In this document: in pieces, positions 1-7,859 of the stretch
How positions within the stretch are numbered: position 1 is the first letter of the stretch
How the letters are laid out: each line of letters begins with the position of its first letter
Assembly (NCBI GenBank): GCA_003482455.1
Contig: DMYW01000055.1
Span: forward strand, 35,498 to 99,497
Direction: 5' to 3'
Length of the DNA stretch: 64,000 bases
Source of the DNA: Rheinheimera sp.
GTDB taxonomy: Bacteria; Pseudomonadota; Gammaproteobacteria; Enterobacterales; Alteromonadaceae
Made by a program: the position numbers and the translations under genes
Notes under the pieces: generated by a model
The model's input: the letters and a program-made list of their open reading frames with translations, nothing else
Databases searched by the model: none
Told to the model about the DNA's origin: nothing

Positions 1-1025
1 ATCGCATGCAATTTGCTGTCTTGTTCCGCCATATCGCACACCCATTGACCGAAAATATTCGAGAAGGTTGGTGAGGAGGCTTTTTTCGCCGCAGGCTGAG
101 TTGCTTGTGGGTCAAATTTGCTAACGGCGTGATAGCCAATCGGGTCTTGTTCCGCGGGCGCGTAGCCTTTACCTTTTTTGGTCACAACATGCAGTAATTG
201 CGGACCTTTTAACTGGCGCATATTGCGCAAGGTATCGACCAAAGTGCCCACATCATGGCCGTCAATTGGACCAATATAGTTAAAACCAAGCTCTTCAAAG
301 AAAGTGCCTGGGGTGACCATACCTTTAAAATGCTCTTCGGCGCGGCTAGCTAATTCATGCAATGGCGGAATACCACTGAGGATGCGTTTGCCACCTTCGC
401 GCAGACTGGTGTAGAAGTTCCCCGATAAAATACGCGCAAAATAGCGGTTGAGTGCGCCGACGTTTTCCGAAATCGACATTTCGTTATCGTTGAGGATCAC
501 CAGCATATCAGGGCGGACTTCTCCAGCATGGTTCAGGGCTTCAAACGCCATACCTGCTGTAATAGCACCATCACCAATGACCGCGACCACTTTGCGGTTT
601 TGCTGCTCGACGCGAGCAGCCAACGCCATACCAAGCGCAGCACTGATCGATGTGGAGGAGTGGCCAACGGTTAAGGTGTCGTATTCAGATTCTTCGCGAC
701 ATGGGAACGGATGTAAGCCGTTGAGTTGACGAATGCTGGTCATGCGGTCGCGCCGGCCGGTCAAGATTTTGTGCGGATAGGCTTGGTGGCCGACATCCCA
801 AATTAACCGGTCAAATGGCGTTTGGTAGACATAGTGCAATGCCACAGTTAGCTCAACAGTGCCAAGACCTGACGCAAAATGGCCACTGCTTTGACTGACT
901 GAACGCAATAGATAATCGCGCAGTTCATGACACACCTTTGGCAGTTGCTCCTGCGGCAACTGACGCAATTCCGGTGGCAAATTGGCTTTGGCCAGCAGTG
1001 GGTAATCTTTGATATCCAGTGACAT
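1..1025 (-). CDS. dxs: 1-deoxy-D-xylulose-5-phosphate synthase, N-terminal part (cut by window edge)
   Basis: Dxs condenses pyruvate and glyceraldehyde 3-phosphate with thiamine diphosphate, the first step of the MEP isoprenoid pathway in the cytoplasm. About 341 residues of a protein usually near 620 are visible; the C-terminal part lies beyond base 1. The start is ATG at 1025-1023 (protein begins MSLDIKDYP). His49 lies in [10 protein letters not shown], as in the E. coli enzyme. The ThDP-binding block runs from [13 protein letters not shown] to NDNEMSIS. The gene follows ispA by 12 bp and is the third gene of an xseB-ispA-dxs operon, an order widely conserved in gammaproteobacteria. Confidence 0.97.
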   Translation of the reverse strand, partial: MSLDIKDYPLLAKANLPPELRQLPQEQLPKVCHELRDYLLRSVSQSSGHFASGLGTVELTVALHYVYQTPFDRLIWDVGHQAYPHKILTGRRDRMTSIRQLNGLHPFPCREESEYDTLTVGHSSTSISAALGMALAARVEQQNRKVVAVIGDGAITAGMAFEALNHAGEVRPDMLVILNDNEMSISENVGALNRYFARILSGNFYTSLREGGKRILSGIPPLHELASRAEEHFKGMVTPGTFFEELGFNYIGPIDGHDVGTLVDTLRNMRQLKGPQLLHVVTKKGKGYAPAEQDPIGYHAVSKFDPQATQPAAKKASSPTFSNIFGQWVCDMAEQDSKLHA

Positions 1026-1037
1026 AACTAACCTTGG

Positions 1038-1952
1038 TTAAAAGCTGCGGTGCACAATGTAGTGCGCTAGCAGACTTAATTCGCGTGTATCATAAGGCAG
1101 CTCTGCCAGGGCATCGACTGCGTCTTGATACAATTGTAGGGCTTTGGCTTTCGCTTGATCCATGCCAAGCAGCGCAGGGTAGGTTGCTTTATTGCTTTGT
1201 TGATCGGAACCCTGCGGTTTACCGAGAGTGACAGTGTCCCCCTCGATATCGAGAATATCATCTTGCACTTGAAACGCTAGGCCAATCGCTCGAGCATATC
1301 GCTGCAATGCGGCCAATTCTTGCGGCAGACGGTTTGGCGCTGCTAACCAACCTAAATGCACGGCACATTCAATCAAGGCCCCAGTTTTTAACCGATGCAT
1401 TTGCTCTAATGCGGCGACAGTCATGGCTTTATTGGTATGGGCTAAATCGACCGCTTGGCCGCCGCACATACCGTTGTAGCCAGATGCCAGTGACAACTGT
1501 TGGACCATCGCCAGCGCTTGTGGCGGCGCTACGTGCTGGTATGGATGCAAACAAATCGCTTCAAAGGCTAAGGTTTGTAAGGCGTCGCCTGCAAGAATGG
1601 CAACGGCTTCATTAAATGCTTTGTGGCACGTGGGTTTACCACGGCGTAAATCGTCATCGTCCATCGCCGGCAAATCGTCATGGATCAGTGAATAGCTATG
1701 CAAACATTCGATCGCAGCGGCAGGGCCATCTAAGTCGTGGCGTGTTGCGCCAAGCATTTCACCTACGGAGTAGACCAAAAAAGGCCGGATGCGTTTACCG
1801 CCAAGTAATAAGCTGTAGCGCATGGCATCAAGCAACTGTGGGTCATTGATGGGGCGATTATCCAGCAATTGCTGCATCACCTGTTCCACATGCTGTTGGA
1901 TCTGGCTTAGTTGGGTGTTCTTCACGACGATGTGCTCAGAATTAGGATTCAT
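1038..1952 (-). CDS. ispA: (2E,6E)-farnesyl diphosphate synthase
   Basis: This prenyltransferase (304 aa) makes farnesyl diphosphate from DMAPP/GPP and IPP. The first aspartate-rich motif has the bacterial DDx4D spacing (DDLPAMD, residues 92-98), and the second is [12 protein letters not shown] (aspartates 231, 232 and 235). GGKRIRPFL near residue 51 is the typical substrate-binding segment. The start overlaps the xseB stop by 11 bp, which suggests translational coupling. dxs follows 12 bp downstream, so two steps of isoprenoid synthesis share a transcript. Confidence 0.97.
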   Translation of the reverse strand: MNPNSEHIVVKNTQLSQIQQHVEQVMQQLLDNRPINDPQLLDAMRYSLLLGGKRIRPFLVYSVGEMLGATRHDLDGPAAAIECLHSYSLIHDDLPAMDDDDLRRGKPTCHKAFNEAVAILAGDALQTLAFEAICLHPYQHVAPPQALAMVQQLSLASGYNGMCGGQAVDLAHTNKAMTVAALEQMHRLKTGALIECAVHLGWLAAPNRLPQELAALQRYARAIGLAFQVQDDILDIEGDTVTLGKPQGSDQQSNKATYPALLGMDQAKAKALQLYQDAVDALAELPYDTRELSLLAHYIVHRSF

Positions 1953-2175
1953 ATGGCTGCAGTTGTTCGCCGGAACCTTGTTGCAGCAATATTTGTACTT
2001 TTTGCTCGGCCTGTTGCAGTTGTTGTTGGCTTAATCGTGCCAAACCGACGCCACGTTCAAATTGTTGCAGGGCATCATCCAAGGCTAACTCGCCGTGCTC
2101 TAACTTTTGCACTATCGCCTCTAATTCGGCGATATTTTGCTCAAACGAGCTGTCTGCAGTGGCTTTTTTGGACAT
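1942..2175 (-). CDS. xseB: Exodeoxyribonuclease VII small subunit
   Basis: XseB pairs with XseA to form exonuclease VII, which degrades single-stranded DNA. The 77-residue product has the family pattern: [27 protein letters not shown] followed in pieces by a second glutamine-rich amphipathic helix. I chose ATG at 2175 because GTGAGG lies about 6 nt upstream; an in-frame GTG at 2187 would add four residues without a clear ribosome site. It is the first gene of xseB-ispA-dxs. Length is normal for the family. Confidence 0.95.
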   Translation of the reverse strand: MSKKATADSSFEQNIAELEAIVQKLEHGELALDDALQQFERGVGLARLSQQQLQQAEQKVQILLQQGSGEQLQPYES

Positions 2176-2281
2176 GCTGAACCTCACTTAAAACAGAGCG
2201 CAAAGGTAGCTTTTTCTGGCTTACCGGTCAATCAGAAAGGATTTACAGACGGACTTTTTTCCAGCAATTAGGAAAAATTGC

Positions 2282-2308
2282 TAATGGATCAATAGTATTC
2301 GCCGATAT
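2282..2308 (+). promoter_or_regulatory. FliA (sigma-28) type promoter for pomAB
   Basis: TAATGGAT at 2282-2289, then exactly 11 bases, then GCCGATAT at 2301-2308. The sigma-28 consensus is TAAAGTTT-N11-GCCGATAA, so the -10 matches 7 of 8 and the -35 matches 5 of 8. It lies about 50 bp upstream of the pomA start. Motor stator genes are commonly FliA-dependent late flagellar genes, which fits. Seen in sequence; use in the cell is inference. Confidence 0.7.
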
Positions 2309-2360
2309 TGCGGTTAGACTGGAAAAAAAGCGTGTCACGATAGTTCAGAGGAGTTTTATT

Positions 2361-3134
2361 GTGGATTTAGCAACCGTCATCGGATTTATCGCCACTATCG
2401 GCGTGATGGTTTGGGCTTTAGATTTAAGCTCCAACGGTAATTTAGCGATGTTTGTTGACATTCCTTCGATTGTTATCGTGTTTGGTGGTAGTGCAACCGC
2501 GTTACTAATGAAATTTACCTTGGCGCAATTTGGCGCTGCCGGTAAAGCTATCGGCAAAGCCTTTATGTTCAAGATGGATTCGCCAGAGGCTTTGATTGAA
2601 AAGGCGGTGCAACTTGCCGATGCAGCTCGCAAAGGTGGTTTTCTAGCACTAGAAGAAGCCGAGATCCCCAACGCTTTTATGAAAAAGGGGATTGATATGT
2701 TAGTTGATGGTCACGATGCGGACGTCGTGCGTTCAACACTAGAAAAAGACATTGGGCTTACTTACACACGTCACGGCGAATATGTCGGTATGTTTAAGCA
2801 ACTGGGTGATTTAGGCCCTGCGATGGGCATGATTGGAACACTGATCGGTTTGGTGGCCATGCTTGCGAACATGTCGGATCCCAAGTCCATCGGCCCGTCG
2901 ATGGCCGTAGCATTGCTAACTACCCTGTATGGTGCCATGCAGGCTAACTGTATTTTCATGCCACTTGCTGACAAAATGGCACTGCGCAACGAAGAGGAAA
3001 AAACCAATAACGAGCTCATTCTCGACGCCATCATGGGCATTCAAGATGGCCAAAACCCGAAAGTGATTGAAGGGATGCTGCGCAACTACTTAAAAGCCAG
3101 TAAACGTGAGCCGAAAGGCGAGCCGGCGGCCTAA
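2361..3134 (+). CDS. pomA: Flagellar motor stator protein PomA (MotA family)
   Basis: PomA forms the ion-conducting stator ring with PomB and turns the flagellar rotor. The product (257 aa) has four membrane segments and a cytoplasmic loop; it begins MDLATVIGFIATIGVMVWAL and contains the MotA signature block GDLGPAMGMIGTLIGLVAML. The start is a GTG at 2361 with AGAGGAG about 8 nt upstream. It is followed after 11 bp by pomB and preceded by a FliA-type promoter. The close resemblance to Vibrio PomA suggests Na+ rather than H+ coupling; this is inference from the family. Confidence 0.96.
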   Translation: MDLATVIGFIATIGVMVWALDLSSNGNLAMFVDIPSIVIVFGGSATALLMKFTLAQFGAAGKAIGKAFMFKMDSPEALIEKAVQLADAARKGGFLALEEAEIPNAFMKKGIDMLVDGHDADVVRSTLEKDIGLTYTRHGEYVGMFKQLGDLGPAMGMIGTLIGLVAMLANMSDPKSIGPSMAVALLTTLYGAMQANCIFMPLADKMALRNEEEKTNNELILDAIMGIQDGQNPKVIEGMLRNYLKASKREPKGEPAA

Positions 3135-3145
3135 GGAGCAACACC

Positions 3146-4081
3146 ATGTCGGATTGTCCTAAGTGTCCGCCGCCGGGGCTTCCCGCTTATATGGGAACCT
3201 TTGCTGATTTAATGTCGTTGTTGATGTGCTTTTTCGTATTGTTGTTGTCGTTTTCAGAAATGGACGTACAGAAATACAAACAAATTGCCGGTTCAATGGC
3301 ATTTGCCTTTGGTGTGCAAAACAAAATTGACGTTAAAGATATCCCTAAGGGGACCAGCGTCATCGCGATGGAATTTCGGCCAGGCAAACCCGACCCAACA
3401 CCCATCGATACCATTCAGCAACAAACCATGGACATCACCAAACAAACCATTGAATTTCAGCCCGGTGACGCGGACAAGTCCGGCGGCTCGCAAGAGCAAC
3501 AACAAGATAAGCAAGGCGGCGCATCGAACAACACCGACAATAAAGTTGCAGCGTCAGCTGGTGAATCCAATGGCGAAGATGTCCAGCAAACCAATGAATT
3601 GCTAAAGAAAATTGCTGAGCAGATGCAACAGCAAATTCAAGACGGTGCTATTGAGCTGGAATCACTTGGTCAACAAATTATTATTCGAGTGAAAGAAGAC
3701 GGCTCCTTCGCGTCGGGCTCGTCGTTCGTGCAGCCGAAATTTAAGCCAATATTGCAGCAAATTGGGGTGATCCTGCGGGATATTCCGGGGGAAATTACCG
3801 TCAGTGGCCATACTGATTCATTGCAAGTGTCCGATGAGCTCAATGCGAATAACTGGGAATTATCCGCCAAACGAGCGGTATCGGTGGCGGTAGAAATGTT
3901 GAAAGACACCGGGTTAGACAAAAAACGCTTAGTCGTCGTGGGACATGCTGATACTCGCCCGTTAGTGCTTAATGACAGTGAGGAGCATCGCAAACGCAAT
4001 CGCCGCGTCGAGATCTCGGTAATGCAAGGTAAAGCGAAAGAGTCGCAGCCGATTAAATTACGTCAGCAAAAGCCCAACTAA
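3146..4081 (+). CDS. pomB: Flagellar motor stator protein PomB (MotB family)
   Basis: PomB (311 aa) is the peptidoglycan-anchored partner of PomA. The single N-terminal membrane helix carries the ion-binding aspartate Asp21 in TFADLMSLLMCFFVLLLSF, equivalent to Vibrio PomB Asp24. A Q/S/N-rich linker (about residues 100-160) precedes the OmpA-like peptidoglycan-binding domain, which shows VSGHTDS and a later RNRRVEI. It lies 11 bp behind pomA, and a strong intrinsic terminator ends the two-gene unit. Confidence 0.96.
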   Translation: MSDCPKCPPPGLPAYMGTFADLMSLLMCFFVLLLSFSEMDVQKYKQIAGSMAFAFGVQNKIDVKDIPKGTSVIAMEFRPGKPDPTPIDTIQQQTMDITKQTIEFQPGDADKSGGSQEQQQDKQGGASNNTDNKVAASAGESNGEDVQQTNELLKKIAEQMQQQIQDGAIELESLGQQIIIRVKEDGSFASGSSFVQPKFKPILQQIGVILRDIPGEITVSGHTDSLQVSDELNANNWELSAKRAVSVAVEMLKDTGLDKKRLVVVGHADTRPLVLNDSEEHRKRNRRVEISVMQGKAKESQPIKLRQQKPN

Positions 4082-4106
4082 TGGGCATGGGTCGAAATCT
4101 TTCCTC

Positions 4107-4134
4107 AGGCGCTGTATAATCAGCGCCTTTTTTT
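4107..4134 (+). terminator. Intrinsic terminator after pomAB
   Basis: An 8-bp inverted repeat, AGGCGCTG/CAGCGCCT, with a TATAAT loop, followed directly by a run of seven T. It separates pomAB from thiI, which starts only 16 bp later, so the thiI promoter must overlap this region or thiI depends on read-through. The loop TATAAT at 4115-4120 looks like a -10 box for thiI. Confidence 0.85.
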
Positions 4135-4149
4135 CAGCCCGGCGCCATC

Positions 4150-5616
4150 ATGATCGAATTTATTATCAAACTGCACCCAGAGATCTCCATCAAAAGTAAG
4201 TCTGTGCGTAAGCGCCAGACCAAGTTGTTGGAACAAAACATTCGGACCATCATGTTGCGCTTAGACCCTGAGGTCAAAGTCGACAACAACTATGATCACC
4301 TCGTTGTGCGCGTTGATAAAGACGATGCGCAGTTGCGTCTTGAGATGATTGAACACCTGCAATGTATCCCAGGGATAGTGCAATTCTCCGAAATGCGCTC
4401 GGCCACTTATGACAGTTTGCATCACATTTTTGAGCAAGTGCTGGCGCAGTATCGCCATGAATTAGAAGGGAAATCCTTTGTGGTGCGCGTGCGCCGCAAT
4501 GGCAATCATGATTTCAGCTCCATCGATGCCGAGCGTTATATCGGTGGCGGTTTGAACCAGCATATCGAATCGGCGCGTGTACAACTGAAAAATCCCGATG
4601 TCACAGTGCAGTTAGAAGTGCGTTTTGACCAACTGATCATGAAAACCCAGACCTTCCAAGGCATGGGCGGTTTTCCGCTGCCAAGCCAAGGCGATGTGTT
4701 GAGTTTGATTTCTGGTGGTTTCGATTCGGCTGTTGCCAGCTATTTGATGATCCGCAAAGGTCTTCGCACACATTTTTTGTTTTTCAATTTGGGCGGTCCG
4801 GCGCATGAAACGGGCGTGCGGCAGATGTCGTTTTATCTGTGGAACAAGTTCTCCCTGTCGCACAAAGTAAAATTCGTGTCGGTGGATTTTGCGCCTGTGG
4901 TTGATGAAATCCTCAAGACGATCGATTTGGGCCTGATGGGCGTCGTGCTCAAGCGCATGATGATGCGCGCCGGTGCGCAAGTCGCCGAGCACATGGGGAT
5001 CAAAGCCATGGTGACAGGCGAGAGTATTGGGCAGGTCGCCAGTCAAACCATCACCAACTTAAATGTGATTGACCGCGTGACCGACATGTTGGTGCTGCGT
5101 CCGCTGATTTATCAAGACAAACAAGAAATCATCAACATGGCGCGAGATATTGGTACCGAAGACCTGGCTAAAGGTATGCCTGAGTACTGTGGCGTTATTT
5201 CCAAAAGCCCAACCATTAGCGCCGTGCTGAAAGACGTCGAAGCTGCTGAGACCAAGTTTGACTTCCGTGTGCTTGAAAAAGCCGCCACCGAAGCGAAAAT
5301 TTTGGATATTCGCACTGTGGAATACCAAACCGAGCAGCAATTGCAGCTGGTTAAAACGGAGTCTAACCTGCCGGCGGACGCCGTGGTGCTGGATATCCGT
5401 TCGACCGAAGAAACCGATGCCGCGCCACTGGAAGTTGCTGGCCATACGGTGATTGAGCTGCCGTTCTACAAACTGGCCAGTAGTTTTAGCGAGTTGGACC
5501 AAAGCCAGGCGTATTACCTGTACTGCCAACGTGGGGTCATGAGCAAGTTACAGGCTTTGCTGCTGCAAGAGCAGGGCTATCAAAACGTTGGGGTGTACAC
5601 CAAACCTAAACGTTAA
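4150..5616 (+). CDS. thiI: tRNA 4-thiouridine synthase / thiamine sulfur carrier enzyme ThiI
   Basis: ThiI adenylates U8 of tRNA and transfers sulfur to make 4-thiouridine, and also serves thiazole synthesis. The 488-residue protein has the long form: ferredoxin-like/THUMP region (about 60-165), PP-loop ATPase SGGFDS (188-193) and a C-terminal rhodanese domain. The persulfide cysteine is Cys459 in YLYCQRGVMS, with the partner cysteine Cys347 in MPEYCGVIS, as in E. coli (456 and 344). It lies alone between two terminators; the pomAB-thiI neighbourhood is also found in vibrios. Confidence 0.96.
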   Translation: MIEFIIKLHPEISIKSKSVRKRQTKLLEQNIRTIMLRLDPEVKVDNNYDHLVVRVDKDDAQLRLEMIEHLQCIPGIVQFSEMRSATYDSLHHIFEQVLAQYRHELEGKSFVVRVRRNGNHDFSSIDAERYIGGGLNQHIESARVQLKNPDVTVQLEVRFDQLIMKTQTFQGMGGFPLPSQGDVLSLISGGFDSAVASYLMIRKGLRTHFLFFNLGGPAHETGVRQMSFYLWNKFSLSHKVKFVSVDFAPVVDEILKTIDLGLMGVVLKRMMMRAGAQVAEHMGIKAMVTGESIGQVASQTITNLNVIDRVTDMLVLRPLIYQDKQEIINMARDIGTEDLAKGMPEYCGVISKSPTISAVLKDVEAAETKFDFRVLEKAATEAKILDIRTVEYQTEQQLQLVKTESNLPADAVVLDIRSTEETDAAPLEVAGHTVIELPFYKLASSFSELDQSQAYYLYCQRGVMSKLQALLLQEQGYQNVGVYTKPKR

Positions 5617-5640
5617 AAAAGCGCCGCAAGGCGCTTTTTT
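5615..5640. terminator. Bidirectional terminator between thiI and panE-like gene
   Basis: Stem AGCGCC/GGCGCT with a GCAA loop, flanked by six A on one side and six T on the other, so it works on both strands. It overlaps the thiI stop codon and abuts the stop of the convergent reductase gene. Confidence 0.9.
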
Positions 5641-6601
5641 ATTGGTATTGCCAGGGCTCTAGCCTTGCAGTCAGCTCGTCGTAAAGCTGCTGATGTGTAG
5701 GCACGGCAAGCTGCTGTACCTTGGCGCACTTGAGTAAAAAACCGGTAATAGCAGCCAGTTCAGTGCGCCTATGCATCGCCACATCTTGTTGCATCGACGA
5801 GTAGTTTTCGGCGGTGCGTTGCATGACTTGTCGCACCAAAGCGCTGGCTTGAGCTTGCTCAATCGCAATACCTTGCACTGTTGCAACCTGTACGGCTTCG
5901 TTAATCAGTGCCGCCACACGAGGCTGAAATTCGGCGGCCAGTAATTCGCCGTTACGACATTGGTGCAGGGCAGTCAGCGGGTTAATCACTAAATTCACCA
6001 GTAATTTTTGCCACAACAACTCCGCGATGTTGGGTGTTAGCGTTACAGGCGCCAATGCCGCTTGCATGGCATCAATCAGTGTCGCGGCTGGGGTGGCAAA
6101 CGCCTGTTTGGCAGCTAAGTTTGCCGGTCCTAACATGGTGGCTCCAAGGCCGGTATGCACCAGCCGATGCGGACCTGTTTTCAGTGCGCCATGCGTGGTA
6201 CTTGCCAGCCAAAGTTGCTGTGACTTGCCAAGCATGGCTGTCACTGCATCCGCCGTACCCATGCCGTTGTGACACAGCACCAAGCAGCCATCGTCTGCCA
6301 ACAGCGGTAACCACTGCCTACAGGCGGCAACAGCGTCGTAGGCTTTGACACAAACCAGCAGCACTGCCACTTTGCTGACATGGGCGGGGCGCAGGCTTAA
6401 CAGCAAGGGAAAGTTTTGCTGGCCACGACGAAAATCGAGCGGCATAGCCGTTTGAGATGCGGCCGCCCGGCCTTGCAGATAACAAGGGTAACCTGCCAAG
6501 GCGCATTGGCTGGCCGCTAACAAAGCGATGGCGCCTTGTCCGACGATCACGATGGGGCCATGGTGGGGCGAAGAGGGGGTGCTCATCAGTGGGCTATCCA
6601 T
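5639..6601 (-). CDS. panE: 2-dehydropantoate 2-reductase (ketopantoate reductase family)
   Basis: This enzyme reduces ketopantoate to pantoate with NADPH in pantothenate/CoA synthesis. The N-terminal Rossmann segment IVIVGQGAIALLAA has GxGAxA in place of the usual GxGAxG. The C-terminal ApbA/PanE domain shows KLLVNLVINPLTALHQCRNGEL and TAENYSSMQQDVAMHRRTE, the substrate-binding signature with the catalytic lysine. Length is 320 aa. It starts 7 bp after the VanZ-like gene, so the two are probably cotranscribed. The family includes paralogues of uncertain substrate, so the exact reaction is likely but not proven. Confidence 0.85.
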   Translation of the reverse strand: MDSPLMSTPSSPHHGPIVIVGQGAIALLAASQCALAGYPCYLQGRAAASQTAMPLDFRRGQQNFPLLLSLRPAHVSKVAVLLVCVKAYDAVAACRQWLPLLADDGCLVLCHNGMGTADAVTAMLGKSQQLWLASTTHGALKTGPHRLVHTGLGATMLGPANLAAKQAFATPAATLIDAMQAALAPVTLTPNIAELLWQKLLVNLVINPLTALHQCRNGELLAAEFQPRVAALINEAVQVATVQGIAIEQAQASALVRQVMQRTAENYSSMQQDVAMHRRTELAAITGFLLKCAKVQQLAVPTHQQLYDELTARLEPWQYQ

Positions 6602-6608
6602 GTGTTAG

Positions 6609-6959
6609 TTAACCGGCTGTTTTCGTCAGCCATGGTTGTACTTTGGGCCAAATCAGCATGGCAAGCAACACGCCAGTCATGTCGGCGAGCCAATCCATGG
6701 GGTCGGCACTGCGTACCGGTGTCATGCCTTGTAGTACTTCAATCAAAGCACCGTAGACGGCCATCAAAATGACGGGCAGCCACCACTTGGTTTGGAAGGC
6801 GGTGCGAAACAAACCGGTCAACACCAAAAAAATGAGTACATGCATGACTTTGTCATTCGGCATCCAGGTTGATGGGATGCCTGAGACATCCTTTAAAAAG
6901 CCCCAACTTGCGACAAACAAGGCAGAAAAAAACAAGACTCGCCAGACACTTGCACTCAT
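6609..6959 (-). CDS. VanZ-like membrane protein
   Basis: A 116-residue protein with about four hydrophobic segments and the VanZ-like pattern: DKVMHVLIFLVLTGLF, then YGALIEVLQGM, then ADPMDWLADMTGVLLA. Family members are small inner-membrane proteins; one confers low teicoplanin resistance in Gram-positives, but the role in gammaproteobacteria is not established. It is the first gene of a two-gene unit with the ketopantoate reductase and is divergent from yajQ (84 bp between starts). Confidence 0.85.
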   Translation of the reverse strand: MSASVWRVLFFSALFVASWGFLKDVSGIPSTWMPNDKVMHVLIFLVLTGLFRTAFQTKWWLPVILMAVYGALIEVLQGMTPVRSADPMDWLADMTGVLLAMLIWPKVQPWLTKTAG

Positions 6960-7043
6960 TTATTACTCCGTTATAAATACCAAGGGTCGGATTATAAAGC
7001 GATTATGGTTATAATCGCAGCCATATTGTGAAAGGAGGATGTA

Positions 7044-7526
7044 ATGCCATCATTTGATATTGTTTCCAAAGTGGACGAACAAGAAGTATTAAACGCCGTT
7101 GACAACGCCAACCGTGAACTTTCAACCCGCTTTGATTTCCGTGGCGTGCAAGCCAGTTTCGAATTAAAAGATACCACTGTGACGATGAAAGCCGATGCAG
7201 AGTTCCAGCTGCAGCAAATGCGCGATATTTTCACGTCGAAGGCACTGAAACGCGGCATTGATGTGCGCTCGTTTGAAGCGGAGAAAGTGGTGTTTTCAGG
7301 CAAAACCTGTAGCCAACAGTTAAAGCTCAAACAAGGCATCGAAAAGGAAATGGCGAAAAAAGTCGTCAACCTGATCAAAGAAAGTAAGATTAAAGTGCAA
7401 GCGGCCATCCAGGGTGACGAAGTTCGCGTCACAGGGAAAAAACGCGATGATTTACAAGAGGCGATTGCCTTATTACGTCAAAGCGATTTGGGCCAGCCAT
7501 TTCAGTACCAAAACTTCCGCGATTAA
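7044..7526 (+). CDS. yajQ: YajQ family nucleotide-binding protein
   Basis: A 160-residue protein beginning [20 protein letters not shown], with the family core [17 protein letters not shown] and the C-terminal [14 protein letters not shown]. The family has two ferredoxin-like folds; members bind nucleic acids or cyclic di-GMP and some act as effectors in signalling. The ribosome site AAAGGAGG at about 7031-7038 is very strong. It is monocistronic: divergent from the VanZ-like gene and followed by hairpins before btuB. Confidence 0.95.
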   Translation: MPSFDIVSKVDEQEVLNAVDNANRELSTRFDFRGVQASFELKDTTVTMKADAEFQLQQMRDIFTSKALKRGIDVRSFEAEKVVFSGKTCSQQLKLKQGIEKEMAKKVVNLIKESKIKVQAAIQGDEVRVTGKKRDDLQEAIALLRQSDLGQPFQYQNFRD

Positions 7527-7538
7527 CCGCGCACTTCG

Positions 7539-7566
7539 AGGTACCGCCGCCCGTATGGCGGTACCT
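7539..7566 (+). terminator. Perfect 10-bp hairpin after yajQ
   Basis: AGGTACCGCC at 7539-7548 and GGCGGTACCT at 7557-7566 with an 8-nt loop. Only two T follow, so by itself it is a poor intrinsic terminator; it may protect the yajQ mRNA 3' end or work together with the hairpin at 7608-7635. Confidence 0.55.
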
Positions 7567-7593
7567 TGCCCAGACTAGACGTCTGGATTTCTG

Positions 7594-7621
7594 TTGACTT
7601 TCCCCCGGCGGCCGCTACACT
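7594..7621 (+). promoter_or_regulatory. btuB: Sigma-70 promoter for the btuB riboswitch transcript
   Basis: TTGACT at 7594-7599, a 16-bp GC-rich spacer, then TACACT at 7616-7621. This places the transcript start near 7628, about 10 bp before the riboswitch begins. The match is 5 of 6 for -35 and 4 of 6 for -10. Confidence 0.65.
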
Positions 7622-7635
7622 GTGGCCGCTTTTTT
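7608..7635 (+). terminator. GC-rich hairpin plus T-run overlapping the btuB promoter
   Basis: GCGGCC (7608-7613) pairs with GGCCGC (7624-7629), followed by six T at 7630-7635. It has the form of an intrinsic terminator for yajQ read-through. Its left arm lies in the promoter spacer and the loop contains the -10 box, so only transcripts from upstream can form it; transcripts starting at about 7628 cannot. Confidence 0.6.
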
Positions 7636-7636
7636 C

Positions 7637-7812
7637 AGGTGCTGCTTCACGCAGTGAAACGGGAAGCTGGTGCGATTTATCAAGTCCAGCGCTGCCCCCG
7701 CAACGGTAAATGCTTGTGGTTAACCCCCATGCTCTGATGCCACTGTCTTTTAGATGGGAAGGCTTGAGTGTGACTCCTTGGAGTGCAACATGAGCCCGGA
7801 GACCGGCCTGAA
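7637..7812 (+). promoter_or_regulatory. Cobalamin (AdoCbl) riboswitch before btuB
   Basis: The region has the conserved order of B12 riboswitch elements: AGGTGCTG at the 5' side, ACGGGAAGCTGGTGCGA, the B12-box core GCTGCCCCCGCAACGG at 7691-7706, TGCCACTG near 7739, GGGAAGGC near 7756, and AGCCCGGAGACCGGCCTG ending at 7810. It ends about 48 nt before the btuB ATG. No T-run follows the aptamer, and CGCATGCG plus a pyrimidine stretch lies before the ribosome site AAGGAG, so control is probably at translation. High cobalamin should repress btuB. Confidence 0.93.
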
Positions 7813-7859
7813 AACGTCTATCAACCTCGCATGCGGTGGGCGTGTGTTAAGGAGTTTTC

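Noticed and set aside
448..729. 93-codon plus-strand frame at the left end
   Set aside because: It is the antisense of dxs, whose conserved motifs read clearly on the minus strand.
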